Position numbers and translations under genes: made by a program
Source: Flavivirga aquatica
GTDB taxonomy: Bacteria; Bacteroidota; Bacteroidia; Flavobacteriales; Flavobacteriaceae
DNA: 64,000 nucleotides
Assembly (NCBI RefSeq): GCF_001747085.1
Contig: NZ_MDJD01000034.1
Location: 682,001 to 746,000, forward strand
Direction: 5' to 3'
In this document: piece by piece, positions 8,366 through 16,775 of the stretch
Position numbering within the stretch: position 1 is the first letter of the stretch
Layout of the letters: each line of letters opens with the position of its first letter
The notes under the pieces: model-generated
The model's input: only the letters and a program-made list of their open reading frames with translations
Database searches by the model: none
What the model was told of the DNA's origin: nothing

Positions 8366-8938
8366 TTACCATTTAACAGGAACAGTTATTCTTTCCCCTA
8401 ATTTATCATCATCTAAAAATTGAATAGATATGCTATCGTTATTTGTTAGTTTCTCAAATAATTCCTTATGTTTTATTTTAAACTCTTTTACCGTACCTAT
8501 ATGTAAAGTATCCTTTTTTTCTACTAGCATTTTTTCTATGTATAATTTAAACTCTTTTTGAGTAACTTCTAAAGTATCTAGCCTAAACCAAGAGTAAATT
8601 AGGTAATCAATACAGTTGTATGGGGCAATTGTTTTCTTTTCATTATTTTTAATTTTAATACTCTCTTCTCCTTGCAACCTGTAAACATCTTCACCTATTC
8701 CTTTTGAGTATGGATTGTACTCATAATCTATTTTTATAAAAGATTTTTTCTCAATAGAATTATTTTTTACTTTTATTTTAATAGGAATATTTACCCTGAA
8801 AATCTTTTTAAATTTTTTATTAATTCTTATAATAACATGTTCATCACTATTATAAGTTGTAATCGTTGTTTTATCACTTTTACAGCTAATTACAAGGATT
8901 AATAAAAATACACTTAAAACTTTAGTTTTATTATTCAT
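8366..8938 (-). CDS. Immunity-type lipoprotein (cassette C)
   Basis: A 190-residue lipoprotein with signal peptide and lipobox LVISCKS (Cys near residue 19). The core includes FRVNIPIKIKVKNNSIEKKS and SKGIGEDVYRL, resembling the cassette A lipoprotein more than the others. The C-terminal ~48 residues are almost identical to cassettes A and D. Its ATG overlaps the stop of the preceding orphan module by 8 bases (ATGAATAA), which implies translational coupling. An immunity role against the paired module is inferred. No enzymatic motif is visible. Confidence 0.72.
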   Translation of the reverse strand: MNNKTKVLSVFLLILVISCKSDKTTITTYNSDEHVIIRINKKFKKIFRVNIPIKIKVKNNSIEKKSFIKIDYEYNPYSKGIGEDVYRLQGEESIKIKNNEKKTIAPYNCIDYLIYSWFRLDTLEVTQKEFKLYIEKMLVEKKDTLHIGTVKEFKIKHKELFEKLTNNDSISIQFLDDDKLGERITVPVKW

Positions 8939-9248
8939 CTATAAAAAGTGTTTCAATTATGCAAATTAATTTATCATTACTAGTGTCTTTAATTTCTCTA
9001 TAAAGAATTTCTATATTATTAAAACCTGTATCATCAATATCTCTTCTACTAAACTCTTCTAACTCCTTAAAAGTTTTAAAATCACCTTGTAACAATTTAT
9101 TAGCAGTTGCATTTGAGATTTCCATTAATTGCCAATTAAGGCTTTCATTATGATTCCAAGTGTTAATCGCTTTTCTTGTAGCTTCTAGACCTTGTAATTT
9201 GGCGAGGTCTATTTCCTCTTGTACATCTTCTTCTAGCCACATATACAT
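8931..9248 (-). CDS. Orphan C-terminal module (cassette C)
   Basis: A detached C-terminal module of 105 residues from the ATG: MYMWLEEDVQEEIDLAKLQG, INTWNHNESLNWQL and TANKLLQGDFKTF are shared with the parent, and the divergent end finishes in IIETLFIDE. Upstream, the parent frame continues further than in the other copies (LDFEPLSPIAYLAGVLVQQQ), with a stop in front, so this duplication joined at a different point. It directly precedes and overlaps its lipoprotein partner. It is possibly silent and serves as a recombination donor; the activity of the module is unknown. Confidence 0.72.
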   Translation of the reverse strand: MYMWLEEDVQEEIDLAKLQGLEATRKAINTWNHNESLNWQLMEISNATANKLLQGDFKTFKELEEFSRRDIDDTGFNNIEILYREIKDTSNDKLICIIETLFIDE

Positions 9249-9336
9249 TTCGGCTTTTTGTTGTTGTACTAATACACCTGCTAAATATGCAATAGGTGAA
9301 AGTGGCTCAAAATCTAATTTATTGGTGAATTAACAA

Positions 9337-9894
9337 TTAATAATTAACTGGAATTTTTATATTTTCTATTTTCTTGTCGTATTTTATTCTAATATGAAGT
9401 GAATCTCCTATTGTCATTTTATTTATTAAAGCACTATTTTCTTTATTAAAATCTTTAATATTTCCAATATTTATCTTATTTCTTATATTATCTTTTTTTA
9501 TATATTTTTCAAATAATTGTTGCACAGCTTTGGTTGAATCTATAGCTTGTTGAGTATACAATATGTATATATCATTATCTAAAGACTTAATTTGTTTGTA
9601 TTCTGTTTTACTTATTTCTATTAAAGCGTTCTTTTCTTTTTTATAAAGTAAAGAAGCTTTAAAGCTTTTTATATCATTTTCCCAGTAAGCTATAGATGAA
9701 AATGATATGTTTTTATTTGAAACATTTTTTAAATCAATACCAAAAGGATAATCAATACTTATCACTTTTCCTTTGTTTAGTCTTATAAATACATCTTCAT
9801 TGATTTCTTTACAGCTTACTTCAATTTTCTTTTTTGAAGAATAACAACTTGTTAACAGTAAAGATATTACTATTATATATAATATTTTATTCAT
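9337..9894 (-). CDS. Immunity-type lipoprotein (cassette B), divergent
   Basis: Lipoprotein of 185 residues starting MNKILYIIVISLLLTSCYSS (ATG at 9894 overlapping the module stop; the ATG at 9912 lies inside the module). This is the most divergent lipoprotein of the array. Its C-terminus (KINIGNIKDFNKENSALINK ... IKIPVNY) keeps only the outline of the conserved tail, so it was not homogenised with the others. The gap of about 90 bases to the next module contains extra parent sequence. The immunity role is inferred from position. Confidence 0.7.
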   Translation of the reverse strand: MNKILYIIVISLLLTSCYSSKKKIEVSCKEINEDVFIRLNKGKVISIDYPFGIDLKNVSNKNISFSSIAYWENDIKSFKASLLYKKEKNALIEISKTEYKQIKSLDNDIYILYTQQAIDSTKAVQQLFEKYIKKDNIRNKINIGNIKDFNKENSALINKMTIGDSLHIRIKYDKKIENIKIPVNY

Positions 9895-10192
9895 TAATAA
9901 AAATGCTTTCAATTATGTTAATATCAGTTTCTTTGTTTTTATCAAACATAATTCTGTATAATATTTCAACAGACTTGATTGGATAATCAAAATCGTGCTT
10001 TTCTAACTCTTTAAAAGTCTTAAAATTCCCTTGTAACAATTTATTAGCAGTTTCATTTGAGATTGCCATTAATCGCCAATTAAGATTTTCATTATGATTC
10101 CAAGTGTTAATTACTTTTCTTGTAGCTTCTAGACCTTGTAATTTGGCGAGATCTATTTCCTCTTGTACATCTTCTTCTAGCCACATATCCAT
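9887..10192 (-). CDS. Orphan C-terminal module (cassette B)
   Basis: A detached module of 101 residues from the ATG: MDMWLEEDVQEEIDLAKLQG, INTWNHNENLNWRLMAISNE and TANKLLQGNFKTF match the parent nearly exactly. The second half (HDFDYPIKSVEILYRIMFDK ... IIESIFINE) differs. The in-frame sequence upstream is VGVLVQQQKAE, joined directly to the stop of the cassette A lipoprotein. The end overlaps the next lipoprotein ATG by 8 bases. It would be a new C-terminus for the TssD-like protein if recombined into it. No catalytic motif is recognised. Confidence 0.72.
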   Translation of the reverse strand: MDMWLEEDVQEEIDLAKLQGLEATRKVINTWNHNENLNWRLMAISNETANKLLQGNFKTFKELEKHDFDYPIKSVEILYRIMFDKNKETDINIIESIFINE

Positions 10193-10234
10193 TTCGGCTT
10201 TTTGTTGTTGTACTAATACACCTACTAAATCTCT

Positions 10235-10798
10235 TTACCACTTAACAGGAACAGTTATTCTTTCCCCTAACTTACCATCATCTAAAAATTGAATAGATAT
10301 ACTATCGTTTTTGGTTAGTTTCTCAAATAATACTTTATGTTTTATTTTAAACTCTTTTACCGTACCTATATGTAAAGTGTCTTTATTTTCTGCTAGCATT
10401 CTTTTTATATAAGACTTGAATTGTTTTTGAGTAGATTCTAATGAATCTAAACGATATCTTGAATATATTATATACTCATTAGAAGTATATGGAGTTATAT
10501 TTTTCTTTAGATTATTCTTAACTTCAATTAGTTCTTTTCCTTTAGAAATATAAATATCTTCACCTATCCCTTTTGAATATGGAGTATACTTATAATCTAT
10601 TGTGATAAATGATTTATTTAAAATTGATTTATTTTTTACGCTCAATCCTATTGGAATATTTATCCTAAAAATTTTTTTGTATTTTTTACCTAGTTTTATA
10701 ACAACTGGATTTTTTTGTTCAAAAGAGGATAAAGATTCTTTTTTATTTGCACAGGCACTTAAAATAAATATAAGTGCATATATTAATGTTTTATTCAT
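10235..10798 (-). CDS. Immunity-type lipoprotein (cassette A, partner of the TssD-like effector)
   Basis: Lipoprotein of 187 residues starting MNKTLIYALIFILSACANKK (ATG at 10798, overlapping the stop of the effector gene by 8 bases; the ATG at 10816 lies inside it). The lipobox LSACAN predicts lipidation and a periplasm-facing location. The core (FRINIPIGLSVKNKSILNKS, SKGIGEDIY) resembles cassette C, and the C-terminal 48 residues are the shared tail. It is the first gene after the full-length effector, the position expected for the cognate immunity gene. No known immunity domain is recognised. Confidence 0.75.
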   Translation of the reverse strand: MNKTLIYALIFILSACANKKESLSSFEQKNPVVIKLGKKYKKIFRINIPIGLSVKNKSILNKSFITIDYKYTPYSKGIGEDIYISKGKELIEVKNNLKKNITPYTSNEYIIYSRYRLDSLESTQKQFKSYIKRMLAENKDTLHIGTVKEFKIKHKVLFEKLTKNDSISIQFLDDGKLGERITVPVKW

Positions 10799-12629
10799 GT
10801 ATAAAAATAGTTTCAATAATATAGTCCTTTTTGTCTACATTGAGATTTTTCATTTCTCTATATAATATCTCTATCTTAGAAATATCAGAAAACTCTAAAT
10901 CATTTTCAAAATTCTCAAGTTTTTTAAAAGTATCAAAATCACCTCGTAACAATTTATTAGCTGTTTCATTTGAGATTGCCATTAATTGCCAATTAAGATT
11001 TTCATTATGATTCCAAGTGTTAATCGCTTTTCTTGTAGCTTCTATACCTTGCAGTTTGGCGAGGTCTATTTCCTCTTGTACATCTTCTTCTAGCCACATA
11101 TCCATTTCGGCTTTTTGTTGTTGTACTAATACACCTGCTAAATCTGCAATAGGTGAAAGTGGACCGAAATCTAAAGGTAGGGGTTTTGTTGTGTCTAAAT
11201 CTTCTCCAACAGCTTTGGTTAGGTTAAAAATATCGAAAACATGACCTAAATTTTTAACCATACCTAATACAGTAACACGTTTTCCGCTTTTAGAAAAATA
11301 ATCGTATTGACTAATCCCTTTAGTTGTAATATGTGGTTTATTAACGTGTTTATAGCCAAAATCTTTTCCTTTTTGTACATTCTCGAAAGCCTCTCCTATA
11401 TTGTCATAAATACGTTTGTATTCGTAAATTAGTCGTCTGCCTTTATACACTTTACCTAAATTATCGACCATATAGCCTTTTTTAAGTTTAGCAAAAGCAA
11501 TTTTTTTAATTTGCTTTTCGGCTTGTTTTGTAGCTATTTCTAAGGCTTTATCTTTAATTTTTTTTGAAGCAAATTTCTTCCCAAATTCCATGAGTAACAT
11601 TGGGTCTCCATTATAGTTAATAAATTCTGGTAGATTATGTGTAGGTGTTGGCGTTTTAAAATAAAGTGTTCTGGTAGATTGGAATACATCTAAATAGTTG
11701 TTTGTACTTTCTGGAAGGCTTTTTTCTAACTCATCTTTATAACTAACTTCCCAATACAATTCTATACTATGATCTAAAGGAACTGCATTGTCTTTATCAT
11801 CTTGGATTAAACTATCCCAGTTTTCTTGTAAAATAAGTTCTACTGTGGCTTTGTTGTTTTTAACTGTGGCTTTTTTTATAACTTCTTCTTCTGGAAATTT
11901 TCTGTCGTCGGGATCTATAACATCTTTTAAAAGAGGTCCAAAAAATATATATGTACTATGGTTATAATCATATTCGGCAAGACTTAACTTTATTTTTTCG
12001 CCATCCTTAATATCTTTAGTTTCTACATGAAAATAAGCCGTTTTACCAAGATTAGATTTTCGCAAAGGTTTTTTTCCTTGTTTATCACTTGTCCAATACC
12101 CTTTAACTAGTTCTGGGTTCTTTTCCTCTTCTACTGCATTTACTGGCGATTTATATGTTTTATCTTTATCAGATTGTGTTAGCCACCAACCAAATATATT
12201 TTTGGTTGCTCCATTATTAATAATTTGGGTTGCAGATTTAAACTCTATATTTACAACGTTATTCGTTTCTTCATTTTTAATATTTTCCTTTACTGCATGA
12301 AAAACCTCTTTAAAATTAGAAATATAACTATCTAGTAGTTCTAGACTGCGTATGTTATAATCTTCATCATCATAAATATTAATGAAAACTTTTTTATAAC
12401 TTTCACTATCTGTTGGATTTTCTAAGTCCCAGTTTTTATAGCGTTCGTCTATAGATAAAATTTCTTCTAAAAAACGCATGGTTTCATAATTGGCTTCTAA
12501 GGTTATTTTTACGCCACCGCCTAAAACCATTGTTTTGGGTTTACCTTTTTTATCACATTTTCGCTCAAACTTATAGGATAGTTTAAGAGGCGCTACTTGT
12601 AGTCCTAAATAAATTACTTCACATCTCAT
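10791..12629 (-). CDS. TssD/Hcp-like fusion protein, putative T6SS-type effector with exchangeable C-terminus
   Basis: A 612-residue protein. Residues about 1-140 resemble the Bacteroidetes T6SS tube protein TssD: LKLSYKFERKCDKKGKPK, GGGVKITLEA, FLEEIL, then SLELLDSYISNFKEVFHAV. The middle (about 190-345) looks like beta-sandwich material (KTAYFHVETKDIKDGEKIKL, ELYWEVSYKDELE). Then comes a K-rich helical region and DYFSKSGKRVTVLG. From about residue 500 (VQQQKAEMDMWLEED) begins the ~110-residue module repeated as orphans downstream. There is no signal peptide, consistent with T6SS export. A good promoter lies upstream. No other T6SS genes are in the window, and the activity of the C-terminal module is unknown. 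Confidence 0.65.
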   Translation of the reverse strand: MRCEVIYLGLQVAPLKLSYKFERKCDKKGKPKTMVLGGGVKITLEANYETMRFLEEILSIDERYKNWDLENPTDSESYKKVFINIYDDEDYNIRSLELLDSYISNFKEVFHAVKENIKNEETNNVVNIEFKSATQIINNGATKNIFGWWLTQSDKDKTYKSPVNAVEEEKNPELVKGYWTSDKQGKKPLRKSNLGKTAYFHVETKDIKDGEKIKLSLAEYDYNHSTYIFFGPLLKDVIDPDDRKFPEEEVIKKATVKNNKATVELILQENWDSLIQDDKDNAVPLDHSIELYWEVSYKDELEKSLPESTNNYLDVFQSTRTLYFKTPTPTHNLPEFINYNGDPMLLMEFGKKFASKKIKDKALEIATKQAEKQIKKIAFAKLKKGYMVDNLGKVYKGRRLIYEYKRIYDNIGEAFENVQKGKDFGYKHVNKPHITTKGISQYDYFSKSGKRVTVLGMVKNLGHVFDIFNLTKAVGEDLDTTKPLPLDFGPLSPIADLAGVLVQQQKAEMDMWLEEDVQEEIDLAKLQGIEATRKAINTWNHNENLNWQLMAISNETANKLLRGDFDTFKKLENFENDLEFSDISKIEILYREMKNLNVDKKDYIIETIFIHE

Positions 12630-12675
12630 TTATATGCTCTTATTTTCACTCACAATTTTTCGTAAGTCTTATTGC

Positions 12676-12704
12676 CAAAAATAGAGTATATATCTTATTT
12701 ACAA
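12676..12704 (-). promoter_or_regulatory. Promoter of the TssD-like effector operon
   Basis: On the minus strand: TTG (12704-12702), 18 bases, then TATTTTTG (12683-12676), matching TTG-N18-20-TAnnTTTG. It lies about 47 bases before the ATG at 12629. It is the only strong promoter I see for the whole cassette array. Confidence 0.7.
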
Positions 12705-13036
12705 ACACACTTTTACCTACAATTAAAATAATTAATGATTCTTAAATAAATACATATTCCTATTGAGAAGAAATAGATAATTATGCTATAATAATTTGAA
12801 TAATATTAAAATTTAGTAATATAATACACAAACAAATACCTGTGATTATGGGATATAACGTAAATTAACATAAAACACTGTAATGACTTATATAAACTTA
12901 CATGTTGTTATTACAATAATAATCTAATAGCCTCTTTTTTGTAGCTTAATTTTTAAGCTTTTTAATTTTTAATAATTTTTATCAAAAAACTCATTTATTA
13001 CAATCTGTTTCTCATATGATACACAACATACAACTA
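12705..13036. other. AT-rich intergenic region, no gene seen
   Basis: About 330 bases between the effector promoter and the end of the next minus-strand gene. I find no reading frame with a plausible start. A short palindrome AGCTTAATTTTTAAGCT near 12943-12959 is the only structure noticed. Confidence 0.6.
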
Positions 13037-14752
13037 CTACTCCCCCAACCCTTTCAAAGAATCAATTTGCCTTTGGAGTCTTTCAATAGCTTCTGTTTTC
13101 TTATTTTCTTGTACTTGTTTCAATGAATCAATTACAGGAATAACCACTATAGAATCCATAGATTGTTGCATAACATCAATACTTTTAGTTTCTTCTTTAA
13201 AATAGTACCCAATGCCTTCACTAGAGCGCCATGCTTCATTTAATTGATCGTACACCGTTTTATCCCATTGGCTTGGGTGTTTTACATCAACCCAAACCAC
13301 ATCTCTGTATTCGCTATCTACTAAGGCTAAATCTGGAGTTGCCGATCCATCAAAATTATCTGATCCTTCTCGTACAGCAGAAATGGTACCTAAAAAAAAC
13401 ATACGCTTTCTTCCTGCTATGTCTTTAATATAAGGTCTAAACTCTACAGGTTTATTTACAGACCAATCAAATTCCTTACGAGATTCTATAACTTTTAATG
13501 GCATTGCAGAAACACCTGCGTAGCCTTGCTTTTTTGATGCATGATCGTAGTAATAGAAGTTATTACTACCATCTGCAGGTACAAATACACTATACGTTAA
13601 ACTGGTACGCTCGTTTCCTACGGGCTCTAAACCAAACCAGTGGTATAAACCACTATAAGCATTGGTATCTGTGTCTGAAAAATTAAAATCGGTAACAAAT
13701 GGTTGCTGATTTTGGTCGTCTGCTAGATCTGGAATTTTTACAGCGGTTTTCATATTCCAAGGTAAAGGATCGCTAAATCCTCCTAAAAACTTTAGAGATT
13801 CGGCTTGTAAACGCGATACTTTTTCTGCTAAGGTATTTTGCCCTATTAAATAAGGATAATTATTCATCTCTTCTGGACTTATATAAGTGCCTTTTCCTAT
13901 TAAAATACGCTCTATATAATCGTTAAAATCATGTGCTCCGTTTTCAATAACCATAACACCTCCAAAGGTTGGATATGGAAATAAAAAACCTTTCCATTTA
14001 ATTAGACTAACCACTTCTACCCATTTTCCAGAATCGTTTTTCATGTAATAGGTATCGCTAGGCTCTAAAGTGAATAACTGAAATATATTAAAACGCTGTA
14101 CTACGGCATTATATGTATTTCTACTAAACTTTAAAGATTCGCCTATAGAAAAGGTTACTGGAATTCTATTTTCACTAGAAAACCTAGGAAATGGCGTGGT
14201 GCTGGATACTGCAAAAACTTCTTCGGTATTATCTGTCATACCTTGCCAAACATACTTTTCGGTAGGTTGTATGGCCATAGTCCATTTGTTTTCATTACCA
14301 ACTCTTACTAAATGTGGTAAGGATACATCTTTGGTTTCTCCCACACTTTCGTTTGCCATAGAAAACACGTTACGTAACGGTTGGATGCGTTCGTTTTGGG
14401 TTAACGGTAATTCGTTAATTTCAATACGGTTTAAATTATTAAAAACATTGTAAGTTTTCATATAATCATACATTTTAAAATGCCAACCTACAGCATATAA
14501 AACACCAAAGAAAACAACTAATAAAGCTAAAATACCTAGTCGCCCTCCTGTGCTTGCAGATTTTCTAAACTTTCTTAAACCCAAAAACAGTACAAGACCA
14601 CTTAATAAAATTATAAAGATGAATTTTCTAATGAATAACAATGCTGGTTGATAATCGTCTCGTAAAACAAATAATGCTATTAATAAAATTAAAGCAGCAA
14701 TCACCGTTATTCTTTTTTGCTTCTTCCCTTTATTCCAGTAATTTTTTATCAT
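13037..14752 (-). CDS. Large membrane-anchored protein of the AAA cluster, unknown function
   Basis: 571 residues, not recognised as a named family. Three hydrophobic segments lie in the first ~105 residues (ALILLIALFVL, FIFIILLSGLVLFLGL, LGILALLVVFFGVLYAVGWHF), followed by a large soluble part, probably extracytoplasmic. It contains repeated aromatic/beta-type stretches (for example WVEVVSLIKWKGFLFPYPTF) and FFLGTISAVREGSDNFDGSA. The last ~60 residues (VIPVIDSLKQVQENKKTEAI) look like a short coiled coil. It is the last gene of a seven-gene minus-strand run around an AAA+ ATPase, so I infer it is the membrane component of that system. Confidence 0.75.
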   Translation of the reverse strand: MIKNYWNKGKKQKRITVIAALILLIALFVLRDDYQPALLFIRKFIFIILLSGLVLFLGLRKFRKSASTGGRLGILALLVVFFGVLYAVGWHFKMYDYMKTYNVFNNLNRIEINELPLTQNERIQPLRNVFSMANESVGETKDVSLPHLVRVGNENKWTMAIQPTEKYVWQGMTDNTEEVFAVSSTTPFPRFSSENRIPVTFSIGESLKFSRNTYNAVVQRFNIFQLFTLEPSDTYYMKNDSGKWVEVVSLIKWKGFLFPYPTFGGVMVIENGAHDFNDYIERILIGKGTYISPEEMNNYPYLIGQNTLAEKVSRLQAESLKFLGGFSDPLPWNMKTAVKIPDLADDQNQQPFVTDFNFSDTDTNAYSGLYHWFGLEPVGNERTSLTYSVFVPADGSNNFYYYDHASKKQGYAGVSAMPLKVIESRKEFDWSVNKPVEFRPYIKDIAGRKRMFFLGTISAVREGSDNFDGSATPDLALVDSEYRDVVWVDVKHPSQWDKTVYDQLNEAWRSSEGIGYYFKEETKSIDVMQQSMDSIVVIPVIDSLKQVQENKKTEAIERLQRQIDSLKGLGE

Positions 14753-14857
14753 TTTATTTTGTTTGTTATTGCTTAAATTTTAATGCTCTAAAAACTCTAG
14801 CAATTTATTTTCTGTTAATTTATATAAGAAATTTTTTTAGTCTTGCGCAAGATTAAA

Positions 14858-15397
14858 TTATAACAATCCTTTGTCTTTTAAGCGTTCTCTAGCACTTTTC
14901 TCTTCTGTTTTTAGTGCTTTGTCTTCCTTTAAGGTTTCAACTGGAGACTCACTTACTTTATCGTCTCGCTTTAAATCTTCTATAAAATCTTTTCCTTTTT
15001 CAATGGTATCATGAACCATATCTTCTATTGAGTCTGATTTCTCTTCAATAACTTCGCTAGATTTTAATATGAAATTTGCTAAATAAGTACCTATTAGTGT
15101 CCCTACAATTAGTGTAGCAAATGCAGAAATACCATTATAGCCCATAAAAACAGCAAATGGTGTTAAAAACTGAATAATAAGACCTAATAACAAAAAGAAA
15201 CTAACCACATAAATTAACCTTGGTAAAAAAGCTTGTTTGTATACAAAGCCTTTTTTATTTGTTGATTTCATTTGAAGTGCTTTGCTATTAAACAACTTAT
15301 TAAAAAACCGATATATTTTATTGCCTTTAGATTCTCTCCAATACAAAAAGATTCCAAATAATATAGCTGCTATAAAAATTACTAATTCTAATCCCAT
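14858..15397 (-). CDS. Small membrane protein with charged C-terminal tail (AAA cluster)
   Basis: 179 residues, unknown family. It has a hydrophobic N-terminal segment (LVIFIAAILFGIFLYW, about 4-20), a basic loop, then two more membrane segments (LIYVVSFFLLLGLIIQFL, about 62-80; ISAFATLIVGTLIGTYLANF, about 92-112). The remaining ~65 residues are strongly charged and helical (DSIEDMVHDTIEKGKDFIED ... ARERLKDKGLL), probably cytoplasmic. It lies 56 bases after the 411-residue gene and 105 before the next membrane gene. It may link the cluster's cytosolic ATPase to the membrane; this is inference from context. Confidence 0.75.
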   Translation of the reverse strand: MGLELVIFIAAILFGIFLYWRESKGNKIYRFFNKLFNSKALQMKSTNKKGFVYKQAFLPRLIYVVSFFLLLGLIIQFLTPFAVFMGYNGISAFATLIVGTLIGTYLANFILKSSEVIEEKSDSIEDMVHDTIEKGKDFIEDLKRDDKVSESPVETLKEDKALKTEEKSARERLKDKGLL

Positions 15398-15453
15398 ATT
15401 TTTTCAATTTTGAAGTTATCCCTTCTTCACGCTACTTTATTAGTCTATAATTA

Positions 15454-16689
15454 CTATATATTGTTACTAATGGTTTCTATAACCCATTCTTTAAATGAAT
15501 CGTCCCAGGTTTTAAAACTATTATAAAAATCTTCTTTATCGTACCAATACCAGTATAAAACATCTTTTGGTGATATATTTACTAGTAACTTCCATATTAA
15601 ATCTTGGTGTTTTGCTTCTAACGATGAATGTGGTTTATGTAAAGCTTCAAATAGTTTTATATCTACAATATCTGCTATTTTATATTGATTACTAGTTTCT
15701 AATTTTTCCAAATAACGCTCTACACCCATGACCTTTTTACGAGATTCAATATCTAATTTATTAAGGTAACTTTTATATAAAATAGGGTCACTTAAAATAT
15801 CTCGTGTTGGATGTTGTAGGTCTTTTAAATGCAAAAACATCTCATATTTCTTAATACGTTCGTAACGTTTTGTTTTAACTTCTTTTTCTAGATTGTATTC
15901 AATAATCATATGGTCCCGTAATTTATCCATTAATTGGGGCTGATCGATATGGTAAATCAATACATCGTAACTTGTGTCTTTTATGGCTTCGTTATGCCAT
16001 GTTTCATTTTCAAAAACAACTATTGGAGAAATAAAATCTCTTAATAGATACACGCCTCCAAATGCTTTAGTATAAAAGGAATCTGTTGTAAATTGAAGTT
16101 CGTGTAAATCTAAATCTCTATGACGTAAATCGCCATATTTTTTTGCTGATTCTAAAAGTTTTTTGTGTAATGTCTCGTCAATAAAATTATTTCCTTCATT
16201 AAAAGTATCAATCAACTCTAATTGTTGTTTTTTTACTTTTTCTAAATTATTAATAAGATGAAAACTTATGGTTACTTGATTGTATTTTAAAATATCTAAT
16301 GGTTCGTAAAAAGCATCAATATTTTGATCGAAATCAATACAAATCGCACAATCTCTGGTAATATCTTTTATTTTATTGCCATGAACTTTAAATACAAACT
16401 TCATCATGTCCCTATCGAAAGTATGAAAGGGCGAATACACTGGTTTTCCTTTTTGTAATGGCGAAATAATAATACCATGCGGGTTGGCATCGCCATTATT
16501 TAAATATTTAAAATCTTCCTTTTCTTCTGCAACTTCTGGGCTCCAGCCCATACCGTCTATATGGAATGCTTTTAATTTTGTTTCTGTAAAGCCAAGTTTA
16601 ACCAAGCATTTATTATAGCGTTCTACCAGCTTTCCGCTTACAGGAATAAGTTCACTTCTATATAAATTGGCTTCTTTTAGTTTGTTCAT
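15454..16689 (-). CDS. Uncharacterised soluble protein of the AAA cluster
   Basis: 411 residues with no signal peptide or membrane segment. I do not recognise a characterised domain; similar flavobacterial proteins are, as far as I recall, only assigned to a domain of unknown function. Notable segments are AFHIDGMGWSPEVAEE near the N-terminus, ANPHGIIISPLQKGKPVYSP, and an acidic aspartate-rich stretch DCAICIDFDQNIDAFYEP (about 121-138). The C-terminal half is helical. The sequence does not suggest an enzyme class. It sits between the Nudix gene (86-base gap) and the small membrane protein. Confidence 0.75.
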   Translation of the reverse strand: MNKLKEANLYRSELIPVSGKLVERYNKCLVKLGFTETKLKAFHIDGMGWSPEVAEEKEDFKYLNNGDANPHGIIISPLQKGKPVYSPFHTFDRDMMKFVFKVHGNKIKDITRDCAICIDFDQNIDAFYEPLDILKYNQVTISFHLINNLEKVKKQQLELIDTFNEGNNFIDETLHKKLLESAKKYGDLRHRDLDLHELQFTTDSFYTKAFGGVYLLRDFISPIVVFENETWHNEAIKDTSYDVLIYHIDQPQLMDKLRDHMIIEYNLEKEVKTKRYERIKKYEMFLHLKDLQHPTRDILSDPILYKSYLNKLDIESRKKVMGVERYLEKLETSNQYKIADIVDIKLFEALHKPHSSLEAKHQDLIWKLLVNISPKDVLYWYWYDKEDFYNSFKTWDDSFKEWVIETISNNI

Positions 16690-16775
16690 TTTATTATCAA
16701 GTTAAAAGGCTATAAATTAATAAATTTCATTTCTTTATTAATTTAACAAACCTAATGTCTTTATGACTAATTTTA

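Noticed and set aside
4889-12629. A complete type VI secretion gene cluster
   Set aside because: Only a TssD/Hcp-like N-terminus is present. I find no sheath, baseplate, membrane-complex or ClpV-like genes in the window.
12943-12973. Palindrome AGCTTAATTTTTAAGCT as a terminator
   Set aside because: Its T run is on the plus strand, but no plus-strand gene lies upstream; the stem is short and AT-rich.
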